Shown piece by piece: positions 33,096-39,687 of a DNA stretch of 39,687 bases. Positions within the stretch are counted from its first letter, which is position 1, and each line of letters begins with the position of its first letter. The notes under the pieces are model-generated. The model did no database searches, was not told the DNA's origin, and worked only from the letters and a program-made list of their open reading frames with translations. This stretch comes from Paraplanobispora takensis (GTDB lineage Bacteria > Actinomycetota > Actinomycetes > Streptosporangiales > Streptosporangiaceae): contig NZ_BOOK01000072.1 of the NCBI RefSeq assembly GCF_016863195.1, positions 1 to 39,687 on the forward strand, given 5' to 3'. Position numbers and translations under genes: made by a program.

Positions 33096-33233
33096 ATGTC
33101 GAAGATCAGCATCGATGACATCCCGTTCGAGGGCGCGGAGCTCACCGAGGCCGAGCTGGGCGAGGTCTCCGGCGGCCGGATGAGCGTGTCCTGGAAGATC
33201 GGCGGCAAGCCGGCCGAGTGGGTCATCAGCTGA
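33096..33233 (+). CDS. RiPP precursor peptide with double-glycine leader
   Basis: The 45-residue peptide starts MSKISIDDIPFEGA and continues ELTEAELGEVSGG, a leader with the acidic/Leu pattern and Gly-Gly end cut by C39 peptidases. Cleavage after G27 would leave the 18-residue core RMSVSWKIGGKPAEWVIS. This contains Ser30, Ser32, Lys34, Lys38 and Ser45 as possible nucleophiles and a single acidic residue, Glu41. A second Gly-Gly (36-37) lies within the core. ATG 33096 is preceded by AAGGGGGAA. It is followed by a terminator and then by ATP-grasp, maturation and export genes, so it is the substrate of that machinery (inference from context). No close known product was recognised. Confidence 0.85.
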   Translation: MSKISIDDIPFEGAELTEAELGEVSGGRMSVSWKIGGKPAEWVIS

Positions 33234-33261
33234 CCTCGAACTGACACCACGGGGTGATATG

Positions 33262-33296
33262 CGGCGGAGCGGGTCCTCCCGCTCCGCCGTTTCCTC
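33262..33296 (+). terminator. Terminator/attenuator between precursor and modification genes
   Basis: CGGCGGAGCGGG (33262-33273) and CCCGCTCCGCCG (33278-33289) form a perfect 12-bp stem with a TCCT loop, followed by TTTCCTCT. It lies 28 bp after the precursor stop and 23 bp before the ATP-grasp start. Partial read-through would yield much more precursor than enzyme mRNA, as in many RiPP operons. Confidence 0.85.
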
Positions 33297-33312
33297 TGCG
33301 ACGGGAAAGATC

Positions 33313-34356
33313 ATGATCCTGATACTGAGCGACCGGCGGGACGACGCGGTCGAGCTGGTCCTGCCGAAGCTGGAGCAGCGCGGAGCGCGGGTGGCCTGGT
33401 GGGACCCGGGCGACTTCCCCGCCCGCGGCAGGCTCACGGCCGCCTTCGCCGGCGGCGGTCACCGGATCGTGCTCGACACCGGCGCCGAGCGGCTGGACCT
33501 GTCCGAGGTGCGCGCGGTGTGGCGGCGACGCCCGAACGCCCCCACCCCTGCGGAGTCCGTGAGCGAGCCCTCCCACCGCCGCCACGCGATCTGGCAGGCG
33601 GAGTTCCTGCTCGACGGGGCGTGGGAGCTCGCCCCCGCGCGCTGGCTGCCCTCCCGCAGGGACGTCGAACGCCGGGCGCACAACAAGATCATTCACATGG
33701 CGCAGGCGGCGGCGCTCGGCTTCCGGGTGCCGGAGACCGTCTACACCAACGACCCCGCCGAGCTGGTGCCCGCCTACGAGCGCGCGGGCGGCGGCCTGAT
33801 CGCCAAGCAGATCAACTCCGACGAGTTCACCGTGGACGGCGCCGAGCACCGCGCGTACACCACCGTCCTGAACCGCCGCCACCTCACCTCTCGCCACCGC
33901 CTCCAGCACGAGCCGGTCATCCTGCAGCCCTACGTCCCCAAGGCCGTGGAACTGCGCGTGATCGTGGTGGGCGAGCGCGTCTTCGCCGCCGAGATCGACG
34001 CGCGGGCCTCGCGCACGGCCAGGGACGACTGGCGGCACTACGACGACGACCGGGTGCGCTACGCCGCGCACCGCCTCCCGGACGCGCTGGAGCGCGCGTG
34101 CGTGGAACTGACCGCCTCCCTGGGCCTGACCTACGGCGCCATCGACCTCATCCTCAGTCCCGACGGGGAGTACACCTTCCTGGAGATCAACCCCAACGGG
34201 GCCTGGGGCTTCGTGGAGCAGCGCGCCGGGCTGCCGGTCGGTGACGCCATCGCCGACTGGCTCGTGGCGGCGGACCGTACGGCGGACAACGCGATGGACG
34301 GCACAGCGGACGACACGGTGGACGACACGGTGGACGGAAAGACAGATCATGAGTGA
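33313..34356 (+). CDS. MvdC/MvdD-like ATP-grasp RiPP ligase
   Basis: The 347-residue protein begins MILILSDRRDDAVELVLPKLEQRGA and has VRAVWRRRPNAP (N-terminal domain of graspetide ligases), then an ATP-grasp fold with NKIIHMAQAAALGFRVPETVYTNDP, GLIAKQI, VILQPYVPKAVELRVIVVGERVFAAEID, and the metal/ATP site YGAIDLILSPDGEYTFLEINPNGAWGF. Such enzymes form ester or amide links between side chains using ATP. The likely substrate is the peptide encoded upstream. The last 30 residues are a degenerate D/T/A-rich repeat (12-bp units at 34309-34332). ATG 33313 follows GGGAAAG. It overlaps the next gene by 8 bp. Confidence 0.88.
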   Translation: MILILSDRRDDAVELVLPKLEQRGARVAWWDPGDFPARGRLTAAFAGGGHRIVLDTGAERLDLSEVRAVWRRRPNAPTPAESVSEPSHRRHAIWQAEFLLDGAWELAPARWLPSRRDVERRAHNKIIHMAQAAALGFRVPETVYTNDPAELVPAYERAGGGLIAKQINSDEFTVDGAEHRAYTTVLNRRHLTSRHRLQHEPVILQPYVPKAVELRVIVVGERVFAAEIDARASRTARDDWRHYDDDRVRYAAHRLPDALERACVELTASLGLTYGAIDLILSPDGEYTFLEINPNGAWGFVEQRAGLPVGDAIADWLVAADRTADNAMDGTADDTVDDTVDGKTDHE

Positions 34357-35350
34357 CTTCGGAACCGCGCTCGAATCCGGGACGCGGCTGCTGCGCGGCC
34401 TGCCCCGCCGGCGGGCGCACGTGGCGCAGGCCAGGCGGGAGGCCGCCGCGTGGGCGGCCGACCATCCAGGCCTCCGGGCCCAGCTCGTCGTCGACGAGCG
34501 GCCCGGAACGCCGGTGGTCGACTTCGACCTGCTGCTGGAGCACCCCGAGGGCGGCACCGTCGCGCTCACCGCGCAGGCCGACGACGGCGTGCCCTGGCTG
34601 ATCGACCACTCCACCCACTGGGCGGCCGGCCAGCTGGTCACCGTGGACGAGGTCCACCTGTCGGTGGCGCAGGCGCTGACCATGATCCGATCGCTGTCGC
34701 GCCGCGACACGACGCCGCACGACGAGATCGTCGACCAGTGCCTGATCCTCAACGAGGTCGCGGGCGACGACGGGCCGGTCCCCGGTGAGGAGCTCCAGGC
34801 CGCCGCGGACGAGTTCCGCCGGGGCCGGGGCCTGCACGACCGGGCGGGCACGCTGGCCTGGCTGGCCGAGATGGGCATGACGCCCGCCCAGTTCGAGGAC
34901 TACATCGGCGGCATCGCCCGCCGCCGGAGCTTCCGCCGCCGCAAGGAGGCCGAGCTAGGCCCGGCCCGCCTGGCCGCGTGCCCCGGCGACTTCGACCGGG
35001 TCCGCGCCGTCTGGATCACCGGCCCGGAGCGGGCCGTCACCGACGCCGTCGCCGGACTGGCGACGCTCCGTGACGAGGGGACCGCCGCTCTTGCGGAGTT
35101 CGACGGCGAGGTCGAGACGGTGATCGCCGAGCGCTTCGCCGTCGACCTGCCCGCCGTACTGGCGGACGCCGTACCCGGAGCCGTCGCCGGACCGGTGCCC
35201 CACGGCGGAGGCTTCCTGGCCGGAGTGGTCCTGGGCCGTACGGCCGTGCGGCGGGACGAGCGCACGCTGGCCGCCGCCGGGCGCGTGGCGTTCGCAGAGT
35301 GGCTGGCCGAGCGCCGCCGCGAGGCCACGGTCGAATGGCACTGGTCGTGA
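34349..35350 (+). CDS. PpiC/SurA-related putative peptide maturation protein
   Basis: The 333-residue protein has an N-terminal alpha/beta domain (LVVDERPGTPVVDFDLLLEHPEGGTVALTAQ), a helical SurA-like segment (EELQAAADEFRRGRGLHDRAGTLAWLAEMGMTPAQFEDYIGGIARRRSFRRRK, about 145-200) and a C-terminal domain (RVRAVWITGP to EWLAERRREATVEWHWS). This resembles the PpiC-related 'putative peptide maturation system' family that I recall as TIGR04500, found with ATP-grasp or similar enzymes and C39 exporters; I could not check this by search. Classical parvulin active-site residues are not evident, so a chaperone or scaffold role is as likely as isomerase activity. It overlaps both neighbours (8 bp and 4 bp). 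Confidence 0.65.
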   Translation: MSDFGTALESGTRLLRGLPRRRAHVAQARREAAAWAADHPGLRAQLVVDERPGTPVVDFDLLLEHPEGGTVALTAQADDGVPWLIDHSTHWAAGQLVTVDEVHLSVAQALTMIRSLSRRDTTPHDEIVDQCLILNEVAGDDGPVPGEELQAAADEFRRGRGLHDRAGTLAWLAEMGMTPAQFEDYIGGIARRRSFRRRKEAELGPARLAACPGDFDRVRAVWITGPERAVTDAVAGLATLRDEGTAALAEFDGEVETVIAERFAVDLPAVLADAVPGAVAGPVPHGGGFLAGVVLGRTAVRRDERTLAAAGRVAFAEWLAERRREATVEWHWS

Positions 35351-35532
35351 GCGAGGGCATCTTCCGGGAGGAGTCGCTCCGCCGCCACCGGAACGCGGCG
35401 CGGCGGGGCCGTACCCGGCTGACGATCCGCACCGGCACCCTGGTGGCGCTGTGGGCGGCGGTCGTGGTGCTGGTGGCGTTGGGCGCCGTGTTCGTCGCGG
35501 TGCTGCACGCGCGGATCGGGGGCGCGGCGTGA
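35347..35532 (+). CDS. 61-residue single-helix membrane protein resembling an HlyD N-terminus
   Basis: The product has a basic cytoplasmic segment IFREESLRRHRNAARRG followed by TRLTIRTGTLVALWAAVVVL and one transmembrane helix (about 27-52), ending ARIGGAA. The 'FREE-L' start and the helix position match the cytoplasmic and membrane anchor of HlyD-type adaptors that partner C39 ABC exporters. The whole periplasmic hairpin and barrel are missing, as might suit a cell with no outer membrane. GTG 35347 (GTGA overlap) is preferred; ATG 35335 is in frame. It overlaps the exporter by 4 bp. It probably associates with the exporter (inference). Confidence 0.7.
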   Translation: MSEGIFREESLRRHRNAARRGRTRLTIRTGTLVALWAAVVVLVALGAVFVAVLHARIGGAA

Positions 35533-37691
35533 AGCGCGTCCCCGTCGTGCTCCAGAACACCGCCACCGAGTGCGGGGCGGCGTGCCTGGCGATGGTCCTG
35601 TCCCACCACGGCCACCGCGCCTCCCTGCAGGAGATCACCGACCGGCTGCAGATCGGCCGGGACGGCCTGAGCGCGAAGGCGCTGCTGGAGGGCGCCCGGG
35701 AGTGCGGGCTGAAGGCCCGCGCCTTCTCCCTGAGCCCCGCCGACCTCGCCCGCGTGCCGATGCCCGCGGTGGTCCACTGGGAGTTCAACCACTTCGTGGT
35801 CGTCGAGCGCTGGTCCCCGGACCGCGTCGACGTCGTCGACCCCGCCCGGGGCCGTCGCCGGCTCACCGCCGAGGAGTTCGACGAGGGCTTCACCGGCGTG
35901 GTGCTCGCCTTCGAGCCCGGACCCGGTTTCCAGCCGGGACGCTCCAGCGCCGGTACGGCCTGGCGGCGTCGGTTCCTGCGCACGCTGCTGGTGCGCAGGA
36001 AGGGCCTGCTCGCCCAGGTGGTACTGGCCTCGTTGCTGCTCCAGCTGCTCGGCCTGGCGCTGCCGCTGTTCTCCGAGGCGCTGGTGGACCGGGTGCTGCC
36101 CGGCGGCGACGGCGGCCTGCTGACCATGATCGGCCTCGGCCTGGCCCTGGCCGCGGTGACCCAGTTCGCCGTCGGTTGCCTGCGCTCGGTCCTGCTGGTC
36201 TCCGTCCGCGCGGGCGCCGACGCCGAGCTGACCGAGGGAGTGGTCTCCCATCTGGTCGCCCTGCCGTACCGCTACTTCACCCAGCGCGGCAAGGGCGATC
36301 TGCTGGCACGGGCCGGGAGCGTGGCGGTCCTGCGGGAGATGCTCACCGGGCAGGTGCTGTCGGCGCTGCTCGACGGGCCGCTCGCCCTCGGCTATCTGAT
36401 CCTGGTGTTCGTCTGGGACCCCGTCGTCGGCGCTTGCCTGCTCGGGTTCGCGGCGCTGCAGGTGCTGCTGCTCCTGCTCACCGCCCGCCGGGTCGACCGG
36501 CTCACCCAGGAGGAGCTCAGCGCCTTCTCCGCCACCCAGAGCCGGCTCGTCCAGGCCATCGGCGGCATCGAGACGCTGAAGGCCTCGGGGGCGGAGCACC
36601 GCGCGGTCGAGCAGTGGTCGGAGCACTTCACCGACCAGCTGAACGCCGACGTCCGCGGCGGCCTGACCCAGGGCCTGCTGGAGGCGGCACTCGGCGCGCT
36701 GCGCCTGCTCGCCCCGCTCGCCCTGCTGTGGGTCGGCGCGTGGCGGGTGCTCGACGGGGAGCTGACCCTGGGCGCACTGCTGGCCCTGAACGCGCTCGCC
36801 GTGGCCGCCCTCACGCCGATCGCCGCGCTGATGAGCAGCCTGCAGGGCCTGCAGCAGGCCGGGGCGCACTTCGACCGGCTCTCCGACATCCTCGCCTCCG
36901 AGCCCGAGCCGGCCGCCGGGATCGAGGTGGTCAGGCTGCGCGGCTCGATCGAGCTGCACGGCGTCGGGTTCCGGCACGACCCCCGGGGACCGTGGACGCT
37001 GCGCGGCGTCTCCGTGAAGATCCGCGCGGGGCAGAAGGTCGCCCTGGTCGGCCCGTCCGGAGCGGGCAAGAGCACGCTGGCCCGGCTCCTGCTGGCCCTG
37101 TACACCCCCACCGAGGGACAGGTCAGCTACGACGGCGTATCGCTGCCGCAGCTCAACCTCCGGTCCCTGCGCAACCGGTTCGGCGTGGTCAACCAGGACC
37201 CGTCGCTGTTCACCGGCTCGATCCGGGAGAACATCGCGCTCAACGACCCCGAGGCGCCGATGGAGCGGATCATCGAGGCGGCCGAGCTGGCCTGCCTGCA
37301 CGAGGAGATCTGCGCGATGCCGATGGGGTACGAGACCATGCTCGTGGAGGGCGGCGGCCTGTCCGGCGGCCAGCGGCAGCGCCTCGCACTGGCCCGCGCG
37401 CTCCTGGCCCGCCCCCAGATCCTGCTGCTCGACGAGGCCACCAGCCACCTCGACAGCACCACCGAGGCGCAGATCGAGTCCAACCTCGGCTGGCTCACCC
37501 AGACCCGCATCGTGATCGCCCACCGGCTGAGCACCGTCAAGGACGCCGACCTCATCCTGGTGGTCGACGACGGGGAGATCGTGGAGCGCGGCACCCACGA
37601 GGGCCTGCTCGCCCGGGGCGGCCGCTACGCGAAACTGGTGGCGGCACAGACGGCCGGCGCCGCCGGACTCCAGGTCGAGGCGGGACTTTAG
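35529..37691 (+). CDS. Peptidase-containing ABC transporter (C39 bacteriocin exporter)
   Basis: The 720-residue protein has an N-terminal C39 cysteine protease domain with Q9, C15 (TECGAAC), H88 (FNHFVVV) and D104 (VVDPARG). It then has a six-helix ABC transmembrane domain (about 150-430) and an ATPase domain with Walker A VGPSGAGKST (about 506-515), signature LSGGQRQR (about 610), Walker B ILLLDEATSHLD and H-loop IAHRLST. All catalytic residues are present. Such transporters cut double-glycine leaders and export the core peptide; the matching leader is encoded at 33096-33233. Start GTG 35529 overlaps the preceding stop by 4 bp. Confidence 0.95.
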   Translation: MKRVPVVLQNTATECGAACLAMVLSHHGHRASLQEITDRLQIGRDGLSAKALLEGARECGLKARAFSLSPADLARVPMPAVVHWEFNHFVVVERWSPDRVDVVDPARGRRRLTAEEFDEGFTGVVLAFEPGPGFQPGRSSAGTAWRRRFLRTLLVRRKGLLAQVVLASLLLQLLGLALPLFSEALVDRVLPGGDGGLLTMIGLGLALAAVTQFAVGCLRSVLLVSVRAGADAELTEGVVSHLVALPYRYFTQRGKGDLLARAGSVAVLREMLTGQVLSALLDGPLALGYLILVFVWDPVVGACLLGFAALQVLLLLLTARRVDRLTQEELSAFSATQSRLVQAIGGIETLKASGAEHRAVEQWSEHFTDQLNADVRGGLTQGLLEAALGALRLLAPLALLWVGAWRVLDGELTLGALLALNALAVAALTPIAALMSSLQGLQQAGAHFDRLSDILASEPEPAAGIEVVRLRGSIELHGVGFRHDPRGPWTLRGVSVKIRAGQKVALVGPSGAGKSTLARLLLALYTPTEGQVSYDGVSLPQLNLRSLRNRFGVVNQDPSLFTGSIRENIALNDPEAPMERIIEAAELACLHEEICAMPMGYETMLVEGGGLSGGQRQRLALARALLARPQILLLDEATSHLDSTTEAQIESNLGWLTQTRIVIAHRLSTVKDADLILVVDDGEIVERGTHEGLLARGGRYAKLVAAQTAGAAGLQVEAGL

Positions 37692-38170
37692 GCGGTACGG
37701 CTCTGCGTACGGCGGGCCGGGGTCAGAACGGGAGAGTGTGCCGGCGGGCTCCGACGCGGTCGTAGATCGCGCGCAGCCACGGCTGCCGGACCTGCGGCAG
37801 CCGTGCCAGCGTGTGGAGGAACACCTCCAGGTCAGGCCGGAAGAGCCGGTGCGGCAGCGGCGGCGGCGGATCGTCGCGACGGACCTGCGGGGGCACCCCG
37901 CCGCCGCCAAGCCGGCCGAGGTGGAGCAGAAGACCGCCGGCCTCCGGACGGTCAGGGAGACGCTGCTGCAGGCTGTGGCGGCCGGATACGACGATCTTGC
38001 GGCCTGTGCGGCCAGCCCCCGCCGTCCGCTGCCGTTCGCCGAGCCGGACGAGGGGGAGCGCGTGCCGCCGACCGCCGCCGGGGCTCCGCGCCGCCAGGGC
38101 GGTGAAGGCCTGGAAAATATGGACTTCGGTGGGATGTGTACGCGCGGATGGCTGCACTAGATTGCCTGCT
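37692..38170. other. Gap of 479 bases with two competing weak reading frames
   Basis: On the plus strand a frame runs from GTG 37738 (GGGAGA upstream) to 38160 (140 residues, with KPAEVEQKTAGLRTVRETLLQAVAAGYDDLAA). On the minus strand a frame from about 38190 ends at 37723 with LEVFLHTLARLPQVRQPWLRAIYDRVGARRHTLPF, whose end is reminiscent of the C-terminus of DCC-type (DUF393) proteins, but no DCC N-terminal Cys motif is present. The two frames share codon positions, so codon bias does not separate them. I see either a small unknown plus-strand gene before lgt or the remnant of a minus-strand gene; neither is secure. Confidence 0.35.
38158..38163 (+). promoter_or_regulatory. -10 box of lgt (leaderless type)
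   Basis: TAGATT ends 7 nt before ATG 38171, so transcription would start at the initiation codon. No ribosome site precedes the ATG and no good -35 box is seen. Confidence 0.5.
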
Positions 38171-39031
38171 ATGTCGCTTGCCAGCATTCCCAGTCCCTCC
38201 GAGGGGGTCTGGTATCTGGGACCGCTGCCCATCCGCGGTTACACGGTCTGCATCATGCTCGGCGTCGTGGTGGCCGTCGTCATCGCCGAGCGCCGCTGGC
38301 GGGCTCGCGGCGGGGCGCCGGGAACCATGATGGACCTGGCCGTATGGGGGATCCCGTTCGGCATCGTGGGTGCGCGGCTGTACCACGTCATCACCGACTG
38401 GCAGCTGTACTTCGGGCCTGACGCCCCTCACCGGCCGATCGACACCATTCTGATCTGGAGCGACTCCGGACCCGGCTGGCGCGGTCTGGGCGTCTGGGGC
38501 GCCATCGCCCTGGGCGCGGTGGGCATATGGATCGCCTGCCGCCGCCGGGGCATCGCCCTGAGCGCGGTGGCCGACACCGTGGCCCCGGCCGTCGCCATCG
38601 GTCAGGCCGTCGGCCGGTGGTGCAACTACTTCAACCAGGAGCTGTTCGGCGGCCCGACCGACCTGCCGTGGGGACTGGAGATCGAGGCCGGCCGCCCGGG
38701 AACCGTGCCGGGTGTCTCCACCTACCACCCCACGTTCCTGTACGAGTCGCTGTGGAGCCTGGCTCTGGGGCTGCTGCTGATCTGGGCCGGCCGGCGTTTC
38801 ACGCTGCAGCACGGACGGCTCTTCGCCCTGTACGTGGCGGGCTATACCGCGGGCCGGTTCTGGATCGAGGGCCTGCGCGTCGACCCGGCCAACGAGATCC
38901 TCGGGATGCGGCTGAACCAGTGGACGTCGATCGTCCTGTTCCTGGGCGCGTTGGCCTATGTCTACCTGACCCGGAACAAGGACTCCGAGGAGTCTCTGGG
39001 CGCCGAACGGGTCCCCGCCGGGGTGAAGTGA
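38171..39031 (+). CDS. lgt: Prolipoprotein diacylglyceryl transferase
   Basis: The 286-residue membrane enzyme transfers diacylglycerol from phosphatidylglycerol to the lipobox cysteine of prolipoproteins. It has about seven helices, the N-terminal GPLPIRGYTVCIMLGVV, the Lgt signature GQAVGRWCNYFNQELFGGPT with the conserved Arg and Asn, and HPTFLYESLWSLALGLLL. Length is close to the catalytic core; the long Pro/Ala tail of some actinobacterial Lgt proteins is absent. It has a leaderless-type promoter. Confidence 0.95.
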   Translation: MSLASIPSPSEGVWYLGPLPIRGYTVCIMLGVVVAVVIAERRWRARGGAPGTMMDLAVWGIPFGIVGARLYHVITDWQLYFGPDAPHRPIDTILIWSDSGPGWRGLGVWGAIALGAVGIWIACRRRGIALSAVADTVAPAVAIGQAVGRWCNYFNQELFGGPTDLPWGLEIEAGRPGTVPGVSTYHPTFLYESLWSLALGLLLIWAGRRFTLQHGRLFALYVAGYTAGRFWIEGLRVDPANEILGMRLNQWTSIVLFLGALAYVYLTRNKDSEESLGAERVPAGVK

Positions 39032-39118
39032 TCCCACCCGCCGCCGCCCGCCGCCGACGGCGGGACCGGATCGCGGCCCGGGGTGTTCCGCCTCCCGTGA
39101 CGCGGTCATCATGAGGGC

Positions 39119-39637
39119 GTGAGACTGGATGCCCATCCGCTCATCCGGCTGTCCAGCGCGTTCCTGGGAGCCATAACGATCACCCTTGCCGTGTTGTGGG
39201 CGCGGGTGGTGCTCGCCGGCGACGGAGCGCTGCGGCCGGAGCACTTCCTGCGTGCGCAACCGCCGTACCTGCTGCTGACCATCGCGGTGTCCGTACCGCT
39301 CCTGCTGTACGGCGGAGTGATCGCGGTGCGGGCCCCGACGCTGGGCATCACCTGTGATGACGGCTTCGTCGTGATAAAGGGCATGCTCAGAACTCGCCGT
39401 GTTCTCGTGGAACGCGTCACCGACGTCCACCAGACCGCCGCGGGAAAGGCCGGGCTGTACTGGGAGGACGAACGCGGATGGCCGAAGCGGACCCGGATCG
39501 GGGTGTTCTCGATAGCTTCTTCCAGCTCACCGCGGGAGGCGGGGTACCTCGTCGAGTACAACGCCTCGTGTCTCCATCTGCTGAAACAGTGGATAGACCA
39601 GAACGCCGGACCGGGCAGCGCGTACCGCCGCCGATGA
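39119..39637 (+). CDS. Membrane protein with a PH-like C-terminal region
   Basis: The 172-residue product has two transmembrane helices (about 10-32 and 49-70) followed by a beta-rich part: LGITCDDGFVVIKGMLRTRRVLVERVTDVHQ, GLYWEDERGWPKRTRIGVFSI, ending in the helix CLHLLKQWIDQNAG. This layout of two helices plus a PH-like fold is frequent in actinobacterial membrane proteins of unknown role. Start is GTG 39119; no strong ribosome site. It is 87 bp after lgt on the same strand. The last 50 bases of the window after it hold nothing recognisable. Confidence 0.72.
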   Translation: MRLDAHPLIRLSSAFLGAITITLAVLWARVVLAGDGALRPEHFLRAQPPYLLLTIAVSVPLLLYGGVIAVRAPTLGITCDDGFVVIKGMLRTRRVLVERVTDVHQTAAGKAGLYWEDERGWPKRTRIGVFSIASSSSPREAGYLVEYNASCLHLLKQWIDQNAGPGSAYRRR

Positions 39638-39687
39638 ACGGCGGACACCGGAGAGCCGGTGAACCGATGCCGCTCAGGGAACGCAGG

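Noticed and set aside
33011-33182. Overlapping frame starting at the ATG just after the 13-codon frame
   Set aside because: It becomes an out-of-frame reading of the precursor gene, rich in Ser/Arg, with no support.
32976-33233. Longer 85-residue version of the RiPP precursor
   Set aside because: The extra 40 N-terminal residues are basic, use rare codons and lack a ribosome site, whereas ATG 33096 has a strong one and yields a typical leader.

Overview
The window is one stretch of very GC-rich chromosomal DNA. Its dense overlapping genes with ATGA/GTGA junctions, frequent GTG starts, AfsR-type BTAD regulator, P450-ferredoxin pair and many TetR regulators point to a filamentous actinomycete. 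A Streptosporangiales-like organism (Nonomuraea or Streptosporangium type) is my guess from gene style; no 16S or phylogenetic marker was compared. No rRNA, tRNA, CRISPR array, transposase or phage gene was seen.

Layout. 1-5783: a tightly overlapping plus-strand glycan operon (unidentified C-terminus, CofD/YvcK-like protein, HAD phosphatase, sugar nucleotidyltransferase, MOP-type flippase, GT4 glycosyltransferase). 5834-11058: a DUF4097-like membrane protein, a DUF2252 protein, a 265-nt giant imperfect hairpin, a P450 with its 3Fe-4S ferredoxin, and a serine beta-lactamase-like hydrolase. 11109-16016: an AHSA1/SRPBCC protein, an AfsR-like regulator and a YihY-family membrane protein. 16114-20812: a NADAR protein, a small membrane protein, a YcaQ/AlkZ-type glycosylase, trpD and an AlkA-like glycosylase. 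20847-23867: a Tat-exported TIM-barrel protein and a Sec-exported PQQ-type sugar dehydrogenase in one operon. 24112-26391: a TetR-VOC operon behind twin operators, a small unknown gene, and a GAF protein preceded by a DosR-box-like palindrome. 26473-32808: NAD-dependent DNA ligase, a GH3 glycosidase divergent from a TetR gene, and a second TetR divergent from an FBP (EF-G-binding-like) gene.

The strongest candidate for an undescribed system is 33096-37691. A 45-residue precursor with a double-glycine leader is followed by an intrinsic terminator, an MvdC/D-like ATP-grasp ligase, a PpiC/SurA-related maturation protein, a 61-residue protein resembling only the N-terminus of an HlyD adaptor, and a C39-peptidase ABC exporter. 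Together they encode leader-guided modification, leader cleavage after Gly-Gly and export of a short peptide whose predicted core contains a single acidic residue. The window ends with lgt and a membrane protein with a PH-like C-terminal region.

Two themes recur. Short in-frame tandem repeats sit at gene ends and loops in at least six genes. Several genes have a TANNNT -10 box 6-8 nt upstream of the start codon, as expected for leaderless transcripts.
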